Shown here piece by piece: positions 1 to 8,996 of a stretch of DNA of 64,000 nucleotides (position 1 is the stretch's first letter; every line of letters starts with the position of its first letter). Source of the stretch: Gammaproteobacteria bacterium (GTDB lineage: Bacteria; Pseudomonadota; Gammaproteobacteria; Steroidobacterales; Steroidobacteraceae); the NCBI GenBank assembly GCA_020029535.1, contig JAIBJM010000004.1, positions 1 through 64,000 on the forward strand, read 5' to 3'. The notes beneath the pieces are model-generated. The model was not told where the DNA came from and did not search any database. It worked only from the letters and a program-made list of their open reading frames with translations. Both the position numbers and the translations under genes were made by a program.

Positions 1-1691
1 GCGATGAAGTAGGGAATCAGGTACTGCTCCTTGCCGGCCTGCTTCGAGTACTTGTCGAACAGCTCCTTGAATTTGTAATACGTATCGACGCCGGGCTTCA
101 TCATCTTGGACAGCGGCCCTTCGCGCAGATGCTCGGGCGCGATCTTCAGGTAGCCGCCCACGTGATGTTGCGCCAGCTCCTTCACGTACTCGGGCGACTC
201 GCTGGCCAGGTCGTAGCGCACGCCGGAGGCGATCAGCACCTTCTTGATGCCCGGCAGTTCGCGCGCCTTGCGGTACAGCTGGATCAACGCGCTGTGATCG
301 GTATTGAGGTTGGGGCAGATGCCCGGGAACACGCAGGATGGCCGGCGGCAAGCGCTTTCGATCTCGCGACTCTTGCAGGCAATGCGATACATGTTGGCGG
401 TGGGCCCGCCCAGATCCGAGATCACGCCGGTGAAGCCCGGCACCGTGTCGCGGATGGTCTCGATCTCGCGCAGCACCGACTCTTCGGAGCGGTTCTGGAT
501 GATGCGTCCCTCATGCTCGGTGATCGAACAGAAGGTGCAGCCGCCAAAACAGCCGCGCTGGATGGAGATGGAGAAACGGATCATCTTGTAGGCGGGAATC
601 TGCGCCTTGCCGTAGGACGGATGCGGCGTGCGTCGGTACGACAGGTCATAGATCCAGTCCATTTCGCCCGTGTTCAGCGGAATCGGCGGTGGGTTCAGCC
701 ACACGTCCACATCGCCGTGCTTCTGCACCAGCGCGCGTGCATTGCCGGGGTTGGCCTCCAGATGCAGGATGCGCGAGGCATGCGCATACAGCACCGGGTC
801 GTTCTGCACGGCGTCGAAATCCGGCATGCGGATCACGCTGTGCATGCGTGACTCATTGCGCACGCGCCGGGCAAAGCGGATCACCTTCTCTGTAGGCTCG
901 ACCGGCGTGTTCTCGGTATCGGCCGCCGCACGCGTGGGCTCCATGGCATAGGGATCCAGCGGCGGATTCAGCGCGCCGGGTGTATCCAGATGTGTGGAGT
1001 CGATTTCAATCCAGCCCGCCGGCAGGCCGCGGCGCGTGAAGACCGTGCCGCGGATATCGGTCAGCGCGGCGATGGGCTCGCCGTCATTCATGCGACGCGC
1101 GATCTCCATGATCTGCCGCTCGGCATTGCCGTACACCAGCAGGTCGGCCTTGGCGTCCATCAGGATGGAGCGGCGCACCTTCTCTGACCAGTAATCGAAG
1201 TGCGCGATGCGCCGCAGCGAAGCCTCGATGCCGCCAATGACGACCGGCACCTCTTTATAGGCCTCGCGCACCCGCTGCGCGTAGACGATGACCGAACGAT
1301 CGGGTCGCAGGCCGCCCTTGCCCTCGGGCGTGTAGGCATCATCGCTGCGCACCCGGCGGTCCGAGGTGTAGCGATTGACCATCGAATCCATGTTGCCGGC
1401 CGTGATGCCGAAGAACAGCCGTGGCGCACCCAACGCTTTGAAGGGCTCGGCGCTGTGCCAGTCCGGCTGCGCGATGATGCCCACGCGCAACCCCTGCGCC
1501 TCCAGCACGCGGCCGATCAGCGCCATGCCGAAGCTGGGATGGTCCACATAGGCGTCGCCGGTGACCATGATCACATCGCATTGATCCCAGCCGAGCCTTT
1601 CCATTTCGGCACGGGACATGGGCAGGTACGGCGCTGCCGGGCGCGGCGGTGCGGCCGGCAACTGCTGGCGAAGATCGGGGGCGGCTTGCAT
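1..1691 (-). CDS. ygiQ: YgiQ family radical SAM protein (5' part; gene runs off the left edge)
   Basis: The window holds about 563 N-terminal residues of a protein of the YgiQ/UPF0313 radical SAM family, whose members are usually 700 residues or more; the 3' end lies outside. The start is the ATG at 1691. A typical YgiQ N-terminal region follows, with [14 protein letters not shown] and [13 protein letters not shown], then a radical SAM core with the cluster motif C381-x3-C385-x2-C388 in [10 protein letters not shown]. Further family segments are [13 protein letters not shown] and [18 protein letters not shown]. The family binds SAM and a 4Fe-4S cluster; its physiological reaction is not established. 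Family assignment is firm from sequence. Confidence 0.95.
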   Translation of the reverse strand, partial: MQAAPDLRQQLPAAPPRPAAPYLPMSRAEMERLGWDQCDVIMVTGDAYVDHPSFGMALIGRVLEAQGLRVGIIAQPDWHSAEPFKALGAPRLFFGITAGNMDSMVNRYTSDRRVRSDDAYTPEGKGGLRPDRSVIVYAQRVREAYKEVPVVIGGIEASLRRIAHFDYWSEKVRRSILMDAKADLLVYGNAERQIMEIARRMNDGEPIAALTDIRGTVFTRRGLPAGWIEIDSTHLDTPGALNPPLDPYAMEPTRAAADTENTPVEPTEKVIRFARRVRNESRMHSVIRMPDFDAVQNDPVLYAHASRILHLEANPGNARALVQKHGDVDVWLNPPPIPLNTGEMDWIYDLSYRRTPHPSYGKAQIPAYKMIRFSISIQRGCFGGCTFCSITEHEGRIIQNRSEESVLREIETIRDTVPGFTGVISDLGGPTANMYRIACKSREIESACRRPSCVFPGICPNLNTDHSALIQLYRKARELPGIKKVLIASGVRYDLASESPEYVKELAQHHVGGYLKIAPEHLREGPLSKMMKPGVDTYYKFKELFDKYSKQAGKEQYLIPYFI

Positions 1692-1736
1692 GCGGGGATT
1701 ATAGGGGCTGACGCGTAAAGCCCTGAAAAACCTTGC

Positions 1737-2201
1737 TCAGGGGCGCCGGCTGAGCCCCACGGATTCGGCATCAAGACCGATGACGGCCTTCAACACCTTG
1801 CCGGCCATCGCCTGATCCGACGGCGACGCCGCGCGCTCGAAGGTCTGGGTGTCCAGATCGCGGGCCTCGAAAATGACCGGATTGGCGCGCTTCACCAGCT
1901 CGGTGGCGCGCGCAGTCTCGATGACACCGCGGGGATGAATCGTCAGCGCGGCCGCACCCTCCTCGACCAGCGAGGTCAGCTGCTCGGCCAGTTCCTGCTC
2001 GCCCGGCAGGCTGAACAGCGACTGGAAGTAGGTCAGCAGGCGATGGTGCTGTGTTTCGTCCGGCTGGACGCGCGCCGGACCTTCGTCGACCTGCGAGGTC
2101 ACACTCAGGCGATCGGTGGGGAAGCCGTCCCTGAACAGTGCCACGCGCACTGCCTCGGCAGTCTGATGGTCCCGGAACACCGCGAGCATCAATGCGTTCA
2201 T
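1737..2201 (-). CDS. Hypothetical protein, possible general-stress-like alpha/beta domain
   Basis: A soluble 154-residue protein starting MNALMLAVFRDHQTAEAVR. The N-terminal 70 residues have an alternating strand/helix pattern (MLAVFRD, helix, FRDGFPTDRLSVTSQ) resembling small ferredoxin-like stress domains of the YflT type, but this is only a resemblance. The rest is helical. There is no signal peptide, membrane segment or catalytic motif. GGAGGG lies about 14 bases upstream of the ATG. It follows the same strand as the YgiQ gene, 45 bases upstream of it, so co-transcription is possible. Function unknown. Confidence 0.6.
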   Translation of the reverse strand: MNALMLAVFRDHQTAEAVRVALFRDGFPTDRLSVTSQVDEGPARVQPDETQHHRLLTYFQSLFSLPGEQELAEQLTSLVEEGAAALTIHPRGVIETARATELVKRANPVIFEARDLDTQTFERAASPSDQAMAGKVLKAVIGLDAESVGLSRRP

Positions 2202-2452
2202 GCAGCAAACATCACGCCCTCCGCAACGTCACCGCATCGGCGCACAGCCTGTCAGCTTGCAGGCCTCGGACTACAAGGTGGCCGCCATCACTTCGTCACG
2301 CAGCAATCATCGCAGTGCAACGCAGCGGCGTGATACTGACCCTGCCCGCCGATGTGCGGGATCTGGCACTGCATCTGGCTTGCCATTTACCGGGGGATGT
2401 CGGCTGGAACAAGTGGCGGTGGTGCCACCCGGCCGCATCCCCCTCGCAGCGG

Positions 2453-2872
2453 TTACTCGGGCAGCAGCTGCGGATTCCACGCCACTTCCCACAGATGCCG
2501 GTCCGGATCCTGGAAGTAACCGGCGTAACCACCCCAGAACGTGTCTTGCGCCAGCTTGACGATGGTGGCACCGGCGCGTTTCGCCTGGTCCATCACCGCA
2601 TCGACTTCATCGCGTGAGCTCACGTTGTGCGCCAGCGTGAAATCCGTCGGTGACGGCGGCGACACCGCGAGGCCGGCGTCCTTCGCCAGACTCTGCCGCG
2701 GCCACAGCGCGAGCCTCAGCCCTGGCTGCAGATCGATGAACACCACCGCACCATTCTCGAACTCGGTACCGACGATACCCGGCGTCGCAAGGCCGAGGCC
2801 GTCGCGGTAGAAAGTCAGCGAAGCTTCGAGGTTATCGACACCGAGGGTGATCAGGGTGATGCGAGGTTTCAT
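2453..2872 (-). CDS. VOC family (glyoxalase/bleomycin-resistance-like) protein
   Basis: A 139-residue single vicinal-oxygen-chelate domain. The beginning, MKPRITLITLGVDNLEASL, and the end, GYFQDPDRHLWEVAWNP, are the characteristic first and last beta-alpha-beta modules of this fold; E in LWEVAWNP is the usual metal-ligand position. Members of this subgroup are generally annotated as glyoxalases, but the substrate cannot be read from sequence. It is transcribed away from the hicA remnant, whose first codon lies only four bases from its start. Confidence 0.85.
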   Translation of the reverse strand: MKPRITLITLGVDNLEASLTFYRDGLGLATPGIVGTEFENGAVVFIDLQPGLRLALWPRQSLAKDAGLAVSPPSPTDFTLAHNVSSRDEVDAVMDQAKRAGATIVKLAQDTFWGGYAGYFQDPDRHLWEVAWNPQLLPE

Positions 2873-2875
2873 GTG

Positions 2876-3025
2876 ATGACAGGCCTTCTTGACGGAGGGT
2901 TTTTAAACTGTGATGGGGCGCAGCCCGACAAGTTCAAATTGACGGGCAAGCTCAGCGCCGACGTGCCAATCGGCACGCTCAAGAGTATTCTGAAACAGGC
3001 CGGCTTGAAGCTGCGCCGGGAGTGA
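2876..3025 (+). pseudogene. hicA: hicA toxin remnant (C-terminal half only)
   Basis: An in-frame 49-codon stretch ends four bases before hicB. Its C-terminal part, VPIGTLKSILKQAGLKLRRE, is the typical last helix of HicA mRNA interferases (GTLRSILKQAGL in the family). The N-terminal half, including the G-S-H-H catalytic histidine region of full HicA (about 60–70 residues), is missing and replaced by unrelated residues (MTGLLDGGFLNCDGAQP). The toxin is therefore almost certainly inactive. The upstream end abuts the VOC gene start, so the 5' half was probably lost in a rearrangement there. Confidence 0.75.
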
Positions 3026-3029
3026 CGCA

Positions 3030-3254
3030 ATGGAATACCTGGTCATAGTGGAAAAGGGCGAGAGCAGCTACGGTGCCTACGTTCCCGATCTGCCCGGTTG
3101 CGTTGCGGTCGGCGACACACGACGGGAAGTGATGAAGCTGATCCGGCAGGGCGTTCAATTGCACATTGAATCGCTGCGCGAAGCGGGCGAGAAAATTCCT
3201 CCGCCGCTTTCGCAGAGCCAGCTTGTAAAGGTGCGCACCGCTCTGTCGGCCTGA
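3030..3254 (+). CDS. hicB: HicB-like antitoxin
   Basis: A 74-residue protein with the HicB N-terminal fold: it begins MEYLVIVEKGESSYGAYVPD, followed by LPGCVAVGDTRREV and IESLREAGEKIPPP. In the family this partial RNase-H-like domain binds and neutralises HicA. The C-terminal helix-turn-helix or ribbon-helix-helix DNA-binding domain of longer HicB proteins is absent, as in short members. It sits four bases after the truncated hicA, the normal toxin-antitoxin order, so it looks like an antitoxin that outlived its toxin. The reading frame is intact. Confidence 0.85.
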   Translation: MEYLVIVEKGESSYGAYVPDLPGCVAVGDTRREVMKLIRQGVQLHIESLREAGEKIPPPLSQSQLVKVRTALSA

Positions 3255-3269
3255 GCCGAGAAATCGAGC

Positions 3270-3875
3270 TTGAGCAAAACCATCCTGGGACCGGACGGCA
3301 AGGCGCGCTGCCGCTGGTGCGCCGCCACCCCCGAGTATCTTCAGTATCACGACACCGAATGGGGCTTCCCCGTCCATGACGATTGCCGCCTGTTCGAAAA
3401 ACTGAGTCTCGAGGGTTTTCAGTCCGGCCTCAGCTGGCGCACCATCCTCGCCAAGCGCGACAACTTCCGCGCCGCCTTCTATGACTTCGATATCGAGCGC
3501 ATCGCCCGCTTCACCGCGCGCGACGTATCTCGCCTGCTCAAGGACGCCGGCATCGTCCGCCATCGCGGCAAGATCGAAGCCGTCATCAACAACGCCCGCC
3601 GCGCCCGCGAATTGATCCAGCGGGAGGGATCACTGGCCGCTTATATCTGGCGCTACGAACCGGGTGCCAGGACGCAGACCAAACCGCAGACCGTCTCCAC
3701 CTCCGCCGAGTCGCTGGCGCTGTCAAAGGATCTGAAGAAACAGGGCTGGAAGTTCGTCGGACCAACCACCGTGTACGCCTTCATGCAAGCCATGGGATTG
3801 GTCAACGATCACGTGGAGGACTGCGTGATTCACGCGCGCGCGGCGCGGGCGCGGAAGGCGTTCAGCCGCCCGTGA
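3270..3875 (+). CDS. tag: DNA-3-methyladenine glycosylase I
   Basis: A 201-residue base-excision repair enzyme that removes 3-methyladenine from alkylated DNA. The start codon is TTG at 3270. The family signature is clear: RCRWC, then YHDTEWGFPVHDD, LFEKLSLEGFQSGLSW and the C-terminal NDHVEDC. The zinc ligands of the E. coli enzyme (Cys4, His17, His175, Cys179) map to C14, H27, H181 and C185 with identical spacings. Its 3' end overlaps the convergent DUF1640-like gene by 14 bases. It lies 15 bases after hicB, but the functions look unrelated. Confidence 0.95.
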   Translation: MSKTILGPDGKARCRWCAATPEYLQYHDTEWGFPVHDDCRLFEKLSLEGFQSGLSWRTILAKRDNFRAAFYDFDIERIARFTARDVSRLLKDAGIVRHRGKIEAVINNARRARELIQREGSLAAYIWRYEPGARTQTKPQTVSTSAESLALSKDLKKQGWKFVGPTTVYAFMQAMGLVNDHVEDCVIHARAARARKAFSRP

Positions 3876-4170
3876 AGCGGAGCGCGCCGAAAAGAATCAC
3901 GATGGCGCCGGCCAGCATCGAACCCAGGCGCATCGTCATGGATGAACGCAGCATCGCGACCTCGTGATGCAGCTCCGTGCGACCTTCTGCACGGTAGCTG
4001 TCGAGCTTCTGCGCCAGTAACTTCAAAGCCGCCTGCAGAAGTTTGACGTCTCCCTTGGTGGCCAGAACGGTCGTCATGTCCCGCTCCATCGCATCGACGA
4101 CGGCACGCGCCTTGTCGGAAGGCACGTTAATGCTTACCAGCGCGTCGTACAAGGAGTAGAGAGCGGTCAT
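3862..4170 (-). CDS. Small DUF1640-like coiled-coil membrane-anchored protein
   Basis: A 102-residue protein. Residues 1–25 are amphipathic (MTALYSLYDALVSINVPSDK), residues 30–75 form a likely coiled coil (TTVLATKGDVKLLQAALKLL onward), and residues 78–98 are a hydrophobic C-terminal anchor (LGSMLAGAIVILFGALRF). The layout resembles the short bacterial DUF1640/CCDC90-like proteins. No enzymatic motif. Function unknown. Its 3' end overlaps tag in the opposite orientation. Confidence 0.7.
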   Translation of the reverse strand: MTALYSLYDALVSINVPSDKARAVVDAMERDMTTVLATKGDVKLLQAALKLLAQKLDSYRAEGRTELHHEVAMLRSSMTMRLGSMLAGAIVILFGALRFTGG

Positions 4171-4293
4171 GTATGCAGGTTACGCAAGCCGCCTGCGGAA
4201 CGCACGTTGCCATTCGGGTGGGATCGTCCAGATTTGCCGGCTGAGCTCCATTCTGTCGATATCCACCCGAAATGCGGTGCTCCCGCACCGACC

Positions 4294-4893
4294 TCAGGGC
4301 CGCGACTGCGCTCCCGCCGGTTCGATCATGATCATATTGGCCACCGACTTGCCGTCTTTCCCGGTGGTCGTCATCGCGTTGACTTTGCTGCCAGGCTTCA
4401 GCTCCGTCACACCCACGCTGACCATCTTCGTTACAGGCGTGCCAGCGCCCACCACGACGCGGCGTGTCTTGCCCTCGCCATAGTCGATATCCATCTCCTG
4501 TCCCGTCGCCGTACGGTTGACGCTCTTGACGTGCCCATTGGTCATCGTCAATCCCGAGTTGTTCATCGGGAAGTTCACGTTGGGACCGTTGTCCGCCAGA
4601 TGAACCTCGGTGGCCGTGCCCGTGTCGGGAGCCGTGCCGTTCTGGTTGGCGGTACCCAGGTACGCGCCGGGTTTGATCTCGTTGGCACCGGCCGTCTGCC
4701 TCACCGCCAGTCGCGTCTGCGGCGTGATGGCGACCGTGACATCGCCCTTCGGTGTAACGAGGACAACACTGTCCGCAGCAACGGACTTGACCGTTCCGCT
4801 GACGCGCTCGCCCGGAGGCGGCCCCTGCTGTGCAACCGCGACTTGGGCAATGAGGGCAGCGACGGCGATGGCGAAGGCTGGGTAAGTACGCAT
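4294..4893 (-). CDS. Secreted protein with DUF5666-like beta domains
   Basis: A 199-residue exported protein. A signal peptide (MRTYPAFAIAVAALIAQVAVA, cleaved before QQ) is followed by two all-beta segments of the kind found in DUF5666 proteins: GERVSGTVKSVAADSVVLVT and a second, similar repeat around NGHVKSVNRTATGQEMDIDY. These are short OB-like barrels that describe metal- or ligand-dependent proteins of unknown role; the assignment rests on pattern only. It is probably monocistronic: the neighbours on both sides are separated by 80–120 bases. Confidence 0.65.
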   Translation of the reverse strand: MRTYPAFAIAVAALIAQVAVAQQGPPPGERVSGTVKSVAADSVVLVTPKGDVTVAITPQTRLAVRQTAGANEIKPGAYLGTANQNGTAPDTGTATEVHLADNGPNVNFPMNNSGLTMTNGHVKSVNRTATGQEMDIDYGEGKTRRVVVGAGTPVTKMVSVGVTELKPGSKVNAMTTTGKDGKSVANMIMIEPAGAQSRP

Positions 4894-4973
4894 GATTTTC
4901 CCCTACGGTTGTTGGAGCCGGATCGTAGCACCGGATGCTGAGGGAAGCCCGACGACGTTCTTGAGCGCCGCCC

Positions 4974-5927
4974 CTACTGCCTGTGCTTTCTAGAATGACG
5001 CGCGCGTCCTATCTTTTTGCGCGACTGACTTTGGCCCTTTGCTGAGGTCGGCGACGGTGAAACCACCGACGGCGGGATCATCAGCCGATGCGACCACCGC
5101 GCGGCTGCGACTCCCCAGGCCAGCGGAAGTCCGAATAGAATGAGATTGCACAGTGTACGGGCAGGCATCAGTCCTACTGCATGATTCCCGTACGCCAGCA
5201 ACGCAATGCCGATCACGATGCCCGTCGCGGCACGCGGTTCGAGCTGCTGATCATCGAAGCGAGAGACCACCAGATTGAGATAGCCGGTCCAGCGCTTCTT
5301 GAACCCACCCCATTGTTCGCCCTTACGGGGGATCGGCAGCAACTCATACAGGTATACCGCATGCACGCCGATGTAGGCACCTGCCATCCCATCAATAAGT
5401 GCGAAGCGATAATCGAGAGAGTTGGCCTTTCCAGCGCTGATGAGAGACAGATCCGAGCCCGCAAATTGCAGCACTCCTATAGCGACGACCGCGAGAAGGA
5501 ACCAAGCATATATTCCTAGCTTCAGAAGATATGGCAACGCGCGCGGGGCCATAAGAAGCAGAAGTACAATCGCTCCAATTCCCAAGCACACATACGTTGC
5601 AGAGGATTCCCAGGCGCCCACCTCAACAGTGACCCACAACAGGATCGCACTCCACATCAGGATCGCTCCCTCACCGAGTCGTGGTAGAAGGCGTTCCTGG
5701 AAAAGCATGGCGAACATGAACGTGAAGAGCCCACACAAAAGGAGCCCGTCTTCGCCACTCACAACTTTGTTGTCGGTATCTGTCTGTACAAGAACAATAA
5801 GAGGAATCGCAGCACTGCCCAAATACCGTGCCCAATCCCATCGTTGGAAAGGCAGCACCATGTACGAGAGTTGCAGGAACATTCCACCGATCAAGCAGAT
5901 CCAAACGATGTTTGAATTTCCAGTCAT
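4974..5927 (-). CDS. Hypothetical multi-pass membrane protein
   Basis: A 317-residue protein with about eight or nine hydrophobic segments (for example IVWICLIGGMFLQLSYMVLP, LCGLFTFMFAMLF, AILMWSAILLWVTV and YVCLGIGAIVLLLLM) and a basic, serine-rich C-terminal tail (SQSRKKIGRARHSRKHRQ). I recognise no family. Base composition is clearly more AT-rich than the surrounding genes and resembles the ietS/ietA genes that follow, so it may belong to the same acquired block. Function not assigned. Confidence 0.7.
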   Translation of the reverse strand: MTGNSNIVWICLIGGMFLQLSYMVLPFQRWDWARYLGSAAIPLIVLVQTDTDNKVVSGEDGLLLCGLFTFMFAMLFQERLLPRLGEGAILMWSAILLWVTVEVGAWESSATYVCLGIGAIVLLLLMAPRALPYLLKLGIYAWFLLAVVAIGVLQFAGSDLSLISAGKANSLDYRFALIDGMAGAYIGVHAVYLYELLPIPRKGEQWGGFKKRWTGYLNLVVSRFDDQQLEPRAATGIVIGIALLAYGNHAVGLMPARTLCNLILFGLPLAWGVAAARWSHRLMIPPSVVSPSPTSAKGQSQSRKKIGRARHSRKHRQ

Positions 5928-6483
5928 GGGTTGGCACGCATTGTAGTCGCCTATCCATCCAAGGTCTGCATGCTCAGACTAGCGGAAGCTTGGCTCCGAC
6001 TGGGCGAACAGGGTCATCACGCCGCGCCAGTTTCTGAACCGATTTACTTAGCTTTTGAAGCTATCGCGATCGGGCATTCGATTTCCTCCGGCGCCGGTTG
6101 ACAGTATCCGGGCAACTGGCACGTTGGTTCCTGCAGCGAAGAGCAGACGGGTAGCGCAGGCAGGCTCCCAAATCGGACGAACGGTGTTGCGCTCAATGAC
6201 TCGCCGGACGATACCCTGTCAATCGTCCGCGAATTCCGATGTCAGCTTCCGACCCAAAGCAGTCGATCGCGAACGACCGCTTTCCAAGAACAAACGAGTT
6301 GCACGTCGTCTTTGAGTTTGATCAGGCGCGTTAATTCTGATCGTTACTCTGTGCAAGCCAGGACTTGCCAGGCTACCGAGCCAAGCTACGAGCTCGGTCG
6401 GCACACAAACCCTAAGTCAGGTATTTCCAGCACTATAGATCGAGATCGACGTGCGGCATTGAGACGGACGCTCCGACCGTAGG
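5928..6483. other. Gene-free stretch at the left edge of the IetAS block
   Basis: No convincing gene in 556 bases. Composition is mixed and less GC-rich than the housekeeping part of the window. It contains a tRNA-like fragment at about 6047–6095 (a TAGC/GCTA hairpin with a seven-base TTTTGAA loop, then TTCGATT and CCGGCGCC) that cannot be completed to a tRNA cloverleaf, and a degenerate copy of a short dispersed repeat at 6238–6264. This is the intergenic space downstream of ietS and upstream of the membrane-protein gene, and it probably contains that gene's promoter and the scar of the island boundary. Confidence 0.5.
6238..6264 (+). repeat. Degenerate dispersed repeat, left copy
   Basis: The 27 bases around TTCCGACCCAAAGCAGTC match the reverse complement of 10118–10144 at about 19 positions, so the two copies are inverted relative to each other across the ietAS genes. 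When translated, both give an RPKA-type string (SFRPKA here, YRPKAD at the other copy), typical of short intergenic repeats in many proteobacterial genomes. The sequence just downstream (GACCGCTTTCC near 6275–6285) may be part of the same degenerate unit. Confidence 0.45.
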
Positions 6484-8979
6484 TCACACCGTCACCGTCA
6501 CCTTCTGCTTGATGGCTGTCGCAACGGGGGCATAGAGGTCAACATCTCGCGCGCTGGTTTCAATCGAAACGACCAGGGAATATCGAATGGTCTCATTGTA
6601 TTTGTCGTGGCTTAGTTGTTCCCGCCACCAACCGAGAGTCGGATAAATAGCAATGCCGCCACGCGCCGCCAAATCGGTAGCCGATCCGCGCCAAATATCC
6701 GTGTGGATAGACCCGCGATGCCGCAGTTGTGGTCCGATGATCCAGCCGTGATCTTGAGCATCTACAACCTGGCCCTCCTCCTCCGCGCGAGCAAAGTCCG
6801 AGATGCGCATTCTAAACGCCGCTTCACTTTCCAACGCCTTCTTCACGGCAAACCGTAGACCATGCGACTCATAACGATATCGACGAATGCGACCACGCTC
6901 CGATGGATTGGGCTCAATGAAATACGAGAGCGTCACGCGCATTTCGACCTCTGATGCGCCTAGGCTCTCAAGCTGCGCAGTTGGCCAAGGCAGCGAATAC
7001 AGATGCACATCACGGGACCGGGCCCGCTCAACTCGACCAGTGCCACTCCTTGCGAGCACTCCTTCGAATGGTTGTAGCTCCTGCTGGGAAATCAGTGTCA
7101 GCGCGTTGCCCGCGCTCCAGAGCGCACGCCGCTCCGAAGGAAGCCCATACCCGCAGTGCCTAAGCAAATTCTCGATGTCACGCTTGCGCGATGCTGTCGG
7201 CGCGAACTGGCGAATCATAGGGTCAGTCCATCGCGCGGAATGCACAAGCAAACCACGCACAGTCTCGGGCCAATATTTTGGATAGTTAGCCTTGATTGCA
7301 GCTGCCATGCGTGACCCGAGCGCTACCGCCGCGCTCGTCCCCCACATCGAATCGAACGGGCGAACGGCAGGTCGATGATCGACGGTGAGCAAATCTAAAG
7401 ACCTAAGGGAGTCCGTTTCGCCGTTGGGGGCCAACGCTCGATTGCCTCCTTCGAAGACGACGTCCGGTTTAATCGGCCAAGCTCTTTCCCAGCCAACGGA
7501 AGAGCAGCTGTAGGGACTCAAGCCGCCAATTGGCGCAAGCGGCTTGAATCCCGGGTATTCACGCTGGTCGATCTCTCCCTTGAAAGTCACGGCACCAACG
7601 GTCAGCGCGTTCCACGACTGAGCCGGGTCGTGAATGTTATCGACCGCATTCACAGCCGGGTAGTCCGCCTGGTCGATCTCTTCGACATTGCCGGCAGCGA
7701 GAACTACCAAACGATGTTCGGCGTCCTCCGCGCCCGATGTCAAACGATCGATGGCGGCCGACCAAGCCGAGGGTCTGCCTCGAAGGCGATCTCTCTTTGA
7801 TCCGACCGCGAGACAAAACAGCCTATCCGCGCGCGGCTTCGTCACCGCGGGTCGGGCCATCGCTTCGCGCGTCAGTGCCCCAAGGAGTTCACCAACGTTG
7901 TCCCCGTTCTGGCGCAATACCTTCACGGACTCAAGACGGTGCGTTAGCGCGACGAGTCCAGCAGTCTCAAATACTTCACAGAGATCTCCATATAGTGCGA
8001 GTCCACCCATTTGGGTTCCATGTCCGAAAGTGTCATCCGGTCTCCACGCGGGATTCACAGTATGGCAATCCGCTGCGTCAAGCGCCGGCGACAGCAGCGG
8101 GTGTGCGCTAATACCAGTGTCGATAACGCAGACAACGGGCGCATCTGGCTCGGGAGGCCGCACGCGTCTCAGTAACTCGTCCGTCAGCGTCCATTGGGTG
8201 GGGGCGGGCAATCCAACGACCAAGTCAGCTGTCTCTTTCAGCCTACGAAGTTCGGCAATGCAATTCAGGAGGGTAATCGAGCGCGTCAACTGCTCCCGAT
8301 TTCCACGTACAGCGAGAACGGTACGGTCAGGAAAGCGTTCCTCGGTCCTCGAAAGTATTAAACCAAGCGCTTCCGCATGACCGCGAAACTGCGCGCGCAA
8401 GCCCTCTCGGTCGTCACCGACGCGAAGCCAAACCTCCCACCAGATAATTTCATCGTCTCGGCTCGGCAGCAATAATGGATCATCAGTCCACAAGGACCTT
8501 AGCGCAGCGCGCCTAATACTACGGATGTTGGCGATCAATTCGTTGTTACGCGGCGTGCGTCGGTTCTTCCTTTCATTGATGTTGTCTTTGGTCAGATAGT
8601 CTTGAACAAGTCGTTCGAGCTTCGCTAAGGCGCCTTCTGGAACGAACACGGTAGCGAGCGTGCGTTTGCCTTCTTTGTGTAGTGAGAGCAGCTCAATGCC
8701 ATCAGACGCCCGATCGAGGCTTTCCGCTTTTAGGTCGAATCCCGGTTCGCTCTCTATTACGAGATACATGCCATCGGGCAGGTCTTCAGCGAATTCGCGC
8801 CGCTCTTCGACGAGCCGTGCCGCGACAGGGGATAAGCGTTGAATTTGAGCAAGGATCGCGTTTCCATGCCTTTGTCGTTGGCGCTGCTTAATCTTCGGAA
8901 GTTCGCGCGGTGACTGTCGCGCTCGAAAACGGTCGGCGTCACGAAAGGCATCGATGCTCAGGTGTTTGAGATCAGCCAA
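6484..8979 (-). CDS. ietS: IetS-like subtilisin family (S8) serine protease
   Basis: An 831-residue protein without signal peptide, so cytoplasmic. An N-terminal region of about 270 residues has no recognised catalytic motif. The S8 peptidase domain follows, with the triad Asp287 (VCVIDTGISAHP), His320 (FGHGTQMGG) and Ser549 (MWGTSAAVA); the oxyanion Asn is likely in LAAGN. A C-terminal beta-rich region (about 640–831) completes it. A large intracellular subtilase directly behind a AAA ATPase is the IetA–IetS arrangement, known as an addiction/incompatibility pair on Agrobacterium Ti plasmids and as an anti-phage system. It starts 17 bases after the ATPase stop. Composition is less GC-rich than the core genes. 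Homology by name is inferred from architecture. Confidence 0.85.
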   Translation of the reverse strand: MADLKHLSIDAFRDADRFRARQSPRELPKIKQRQRQRHGNAILAQIQRLSPVAARLVEERREFAEDLPDGMYLVIESEPGFDLKAESLDRASDGIELLSLHKEGKRTLATVFVPEGALAKLERLVQDYLTKDNINERKNRRTPRNNELIANIRSIRRAALRSLWTDDPLLLPSRDDEIIWWEVWLRVGDDREGLRAQFRGHAEALGLILSRTEERFPDRTVLAVRGNREQLTRSITLLNCIAELRRLKETADLVVGLPAPTQWTLTDELLRRVRPPEPDAPVVCVIDTGISAHPLLSPALDAADCHTVNPAWRPDDTFGHGTQMGGLALYGDLCEVFETAGLVALTHRLESVKVLRQNGDNVGELLGALTREAMARPAVTKPRADRLFCLAVGSKRDRLRGRPSAWSAAIDRLTSGAEDAEHRLVVLAAGNVEEIDQADYPAVNAVDNIHDPAQSWNALTVGAVTFKGEIDQREYPGFKPLAPIGGLSPYSCSSVGWERAWPIKPDVVFEGGNRALAPNGETDSLRSLDLLTVDHRPAVRPFDSMWGTSAAVALGSRMAAAIKANYPKYWPETVRGLLVHSARWTDPMIRQFAPTASRKRDIENLLRHCGYGLPSERRALWSAGNALTLISQQELQPFEGVLARSGTGRVERARSRDVHLYSLPWPTAQLESLGASEVEMRVTLSYFIEPNPSERGRIRRYRYESHGLRFAVKKALESEAAFRMRISDFARAEEEGQVVDAQDHGWIIGPQLRHRGSIHTDIWRGSATDLAARGGIAIYPTLGWWREQLSHDKYNETIRYSLVVSIETSARDVDLYAPVATAIKQKVTVTV

Positions 8980-8996
8980 TGTGTACTGCTACCCTG

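Noticed and set aside
6047-6095. Possible tRNA-Gln(TTG)-like gene or 3' fragment
   Set aside because: There is an anticodon-like hairpin and a TTCGATT loop with CCGGCGCC after it, but no D-arm or matching 5' acceptor, and the T-stem has a mismatch. Mentioned only as a possible remnant.
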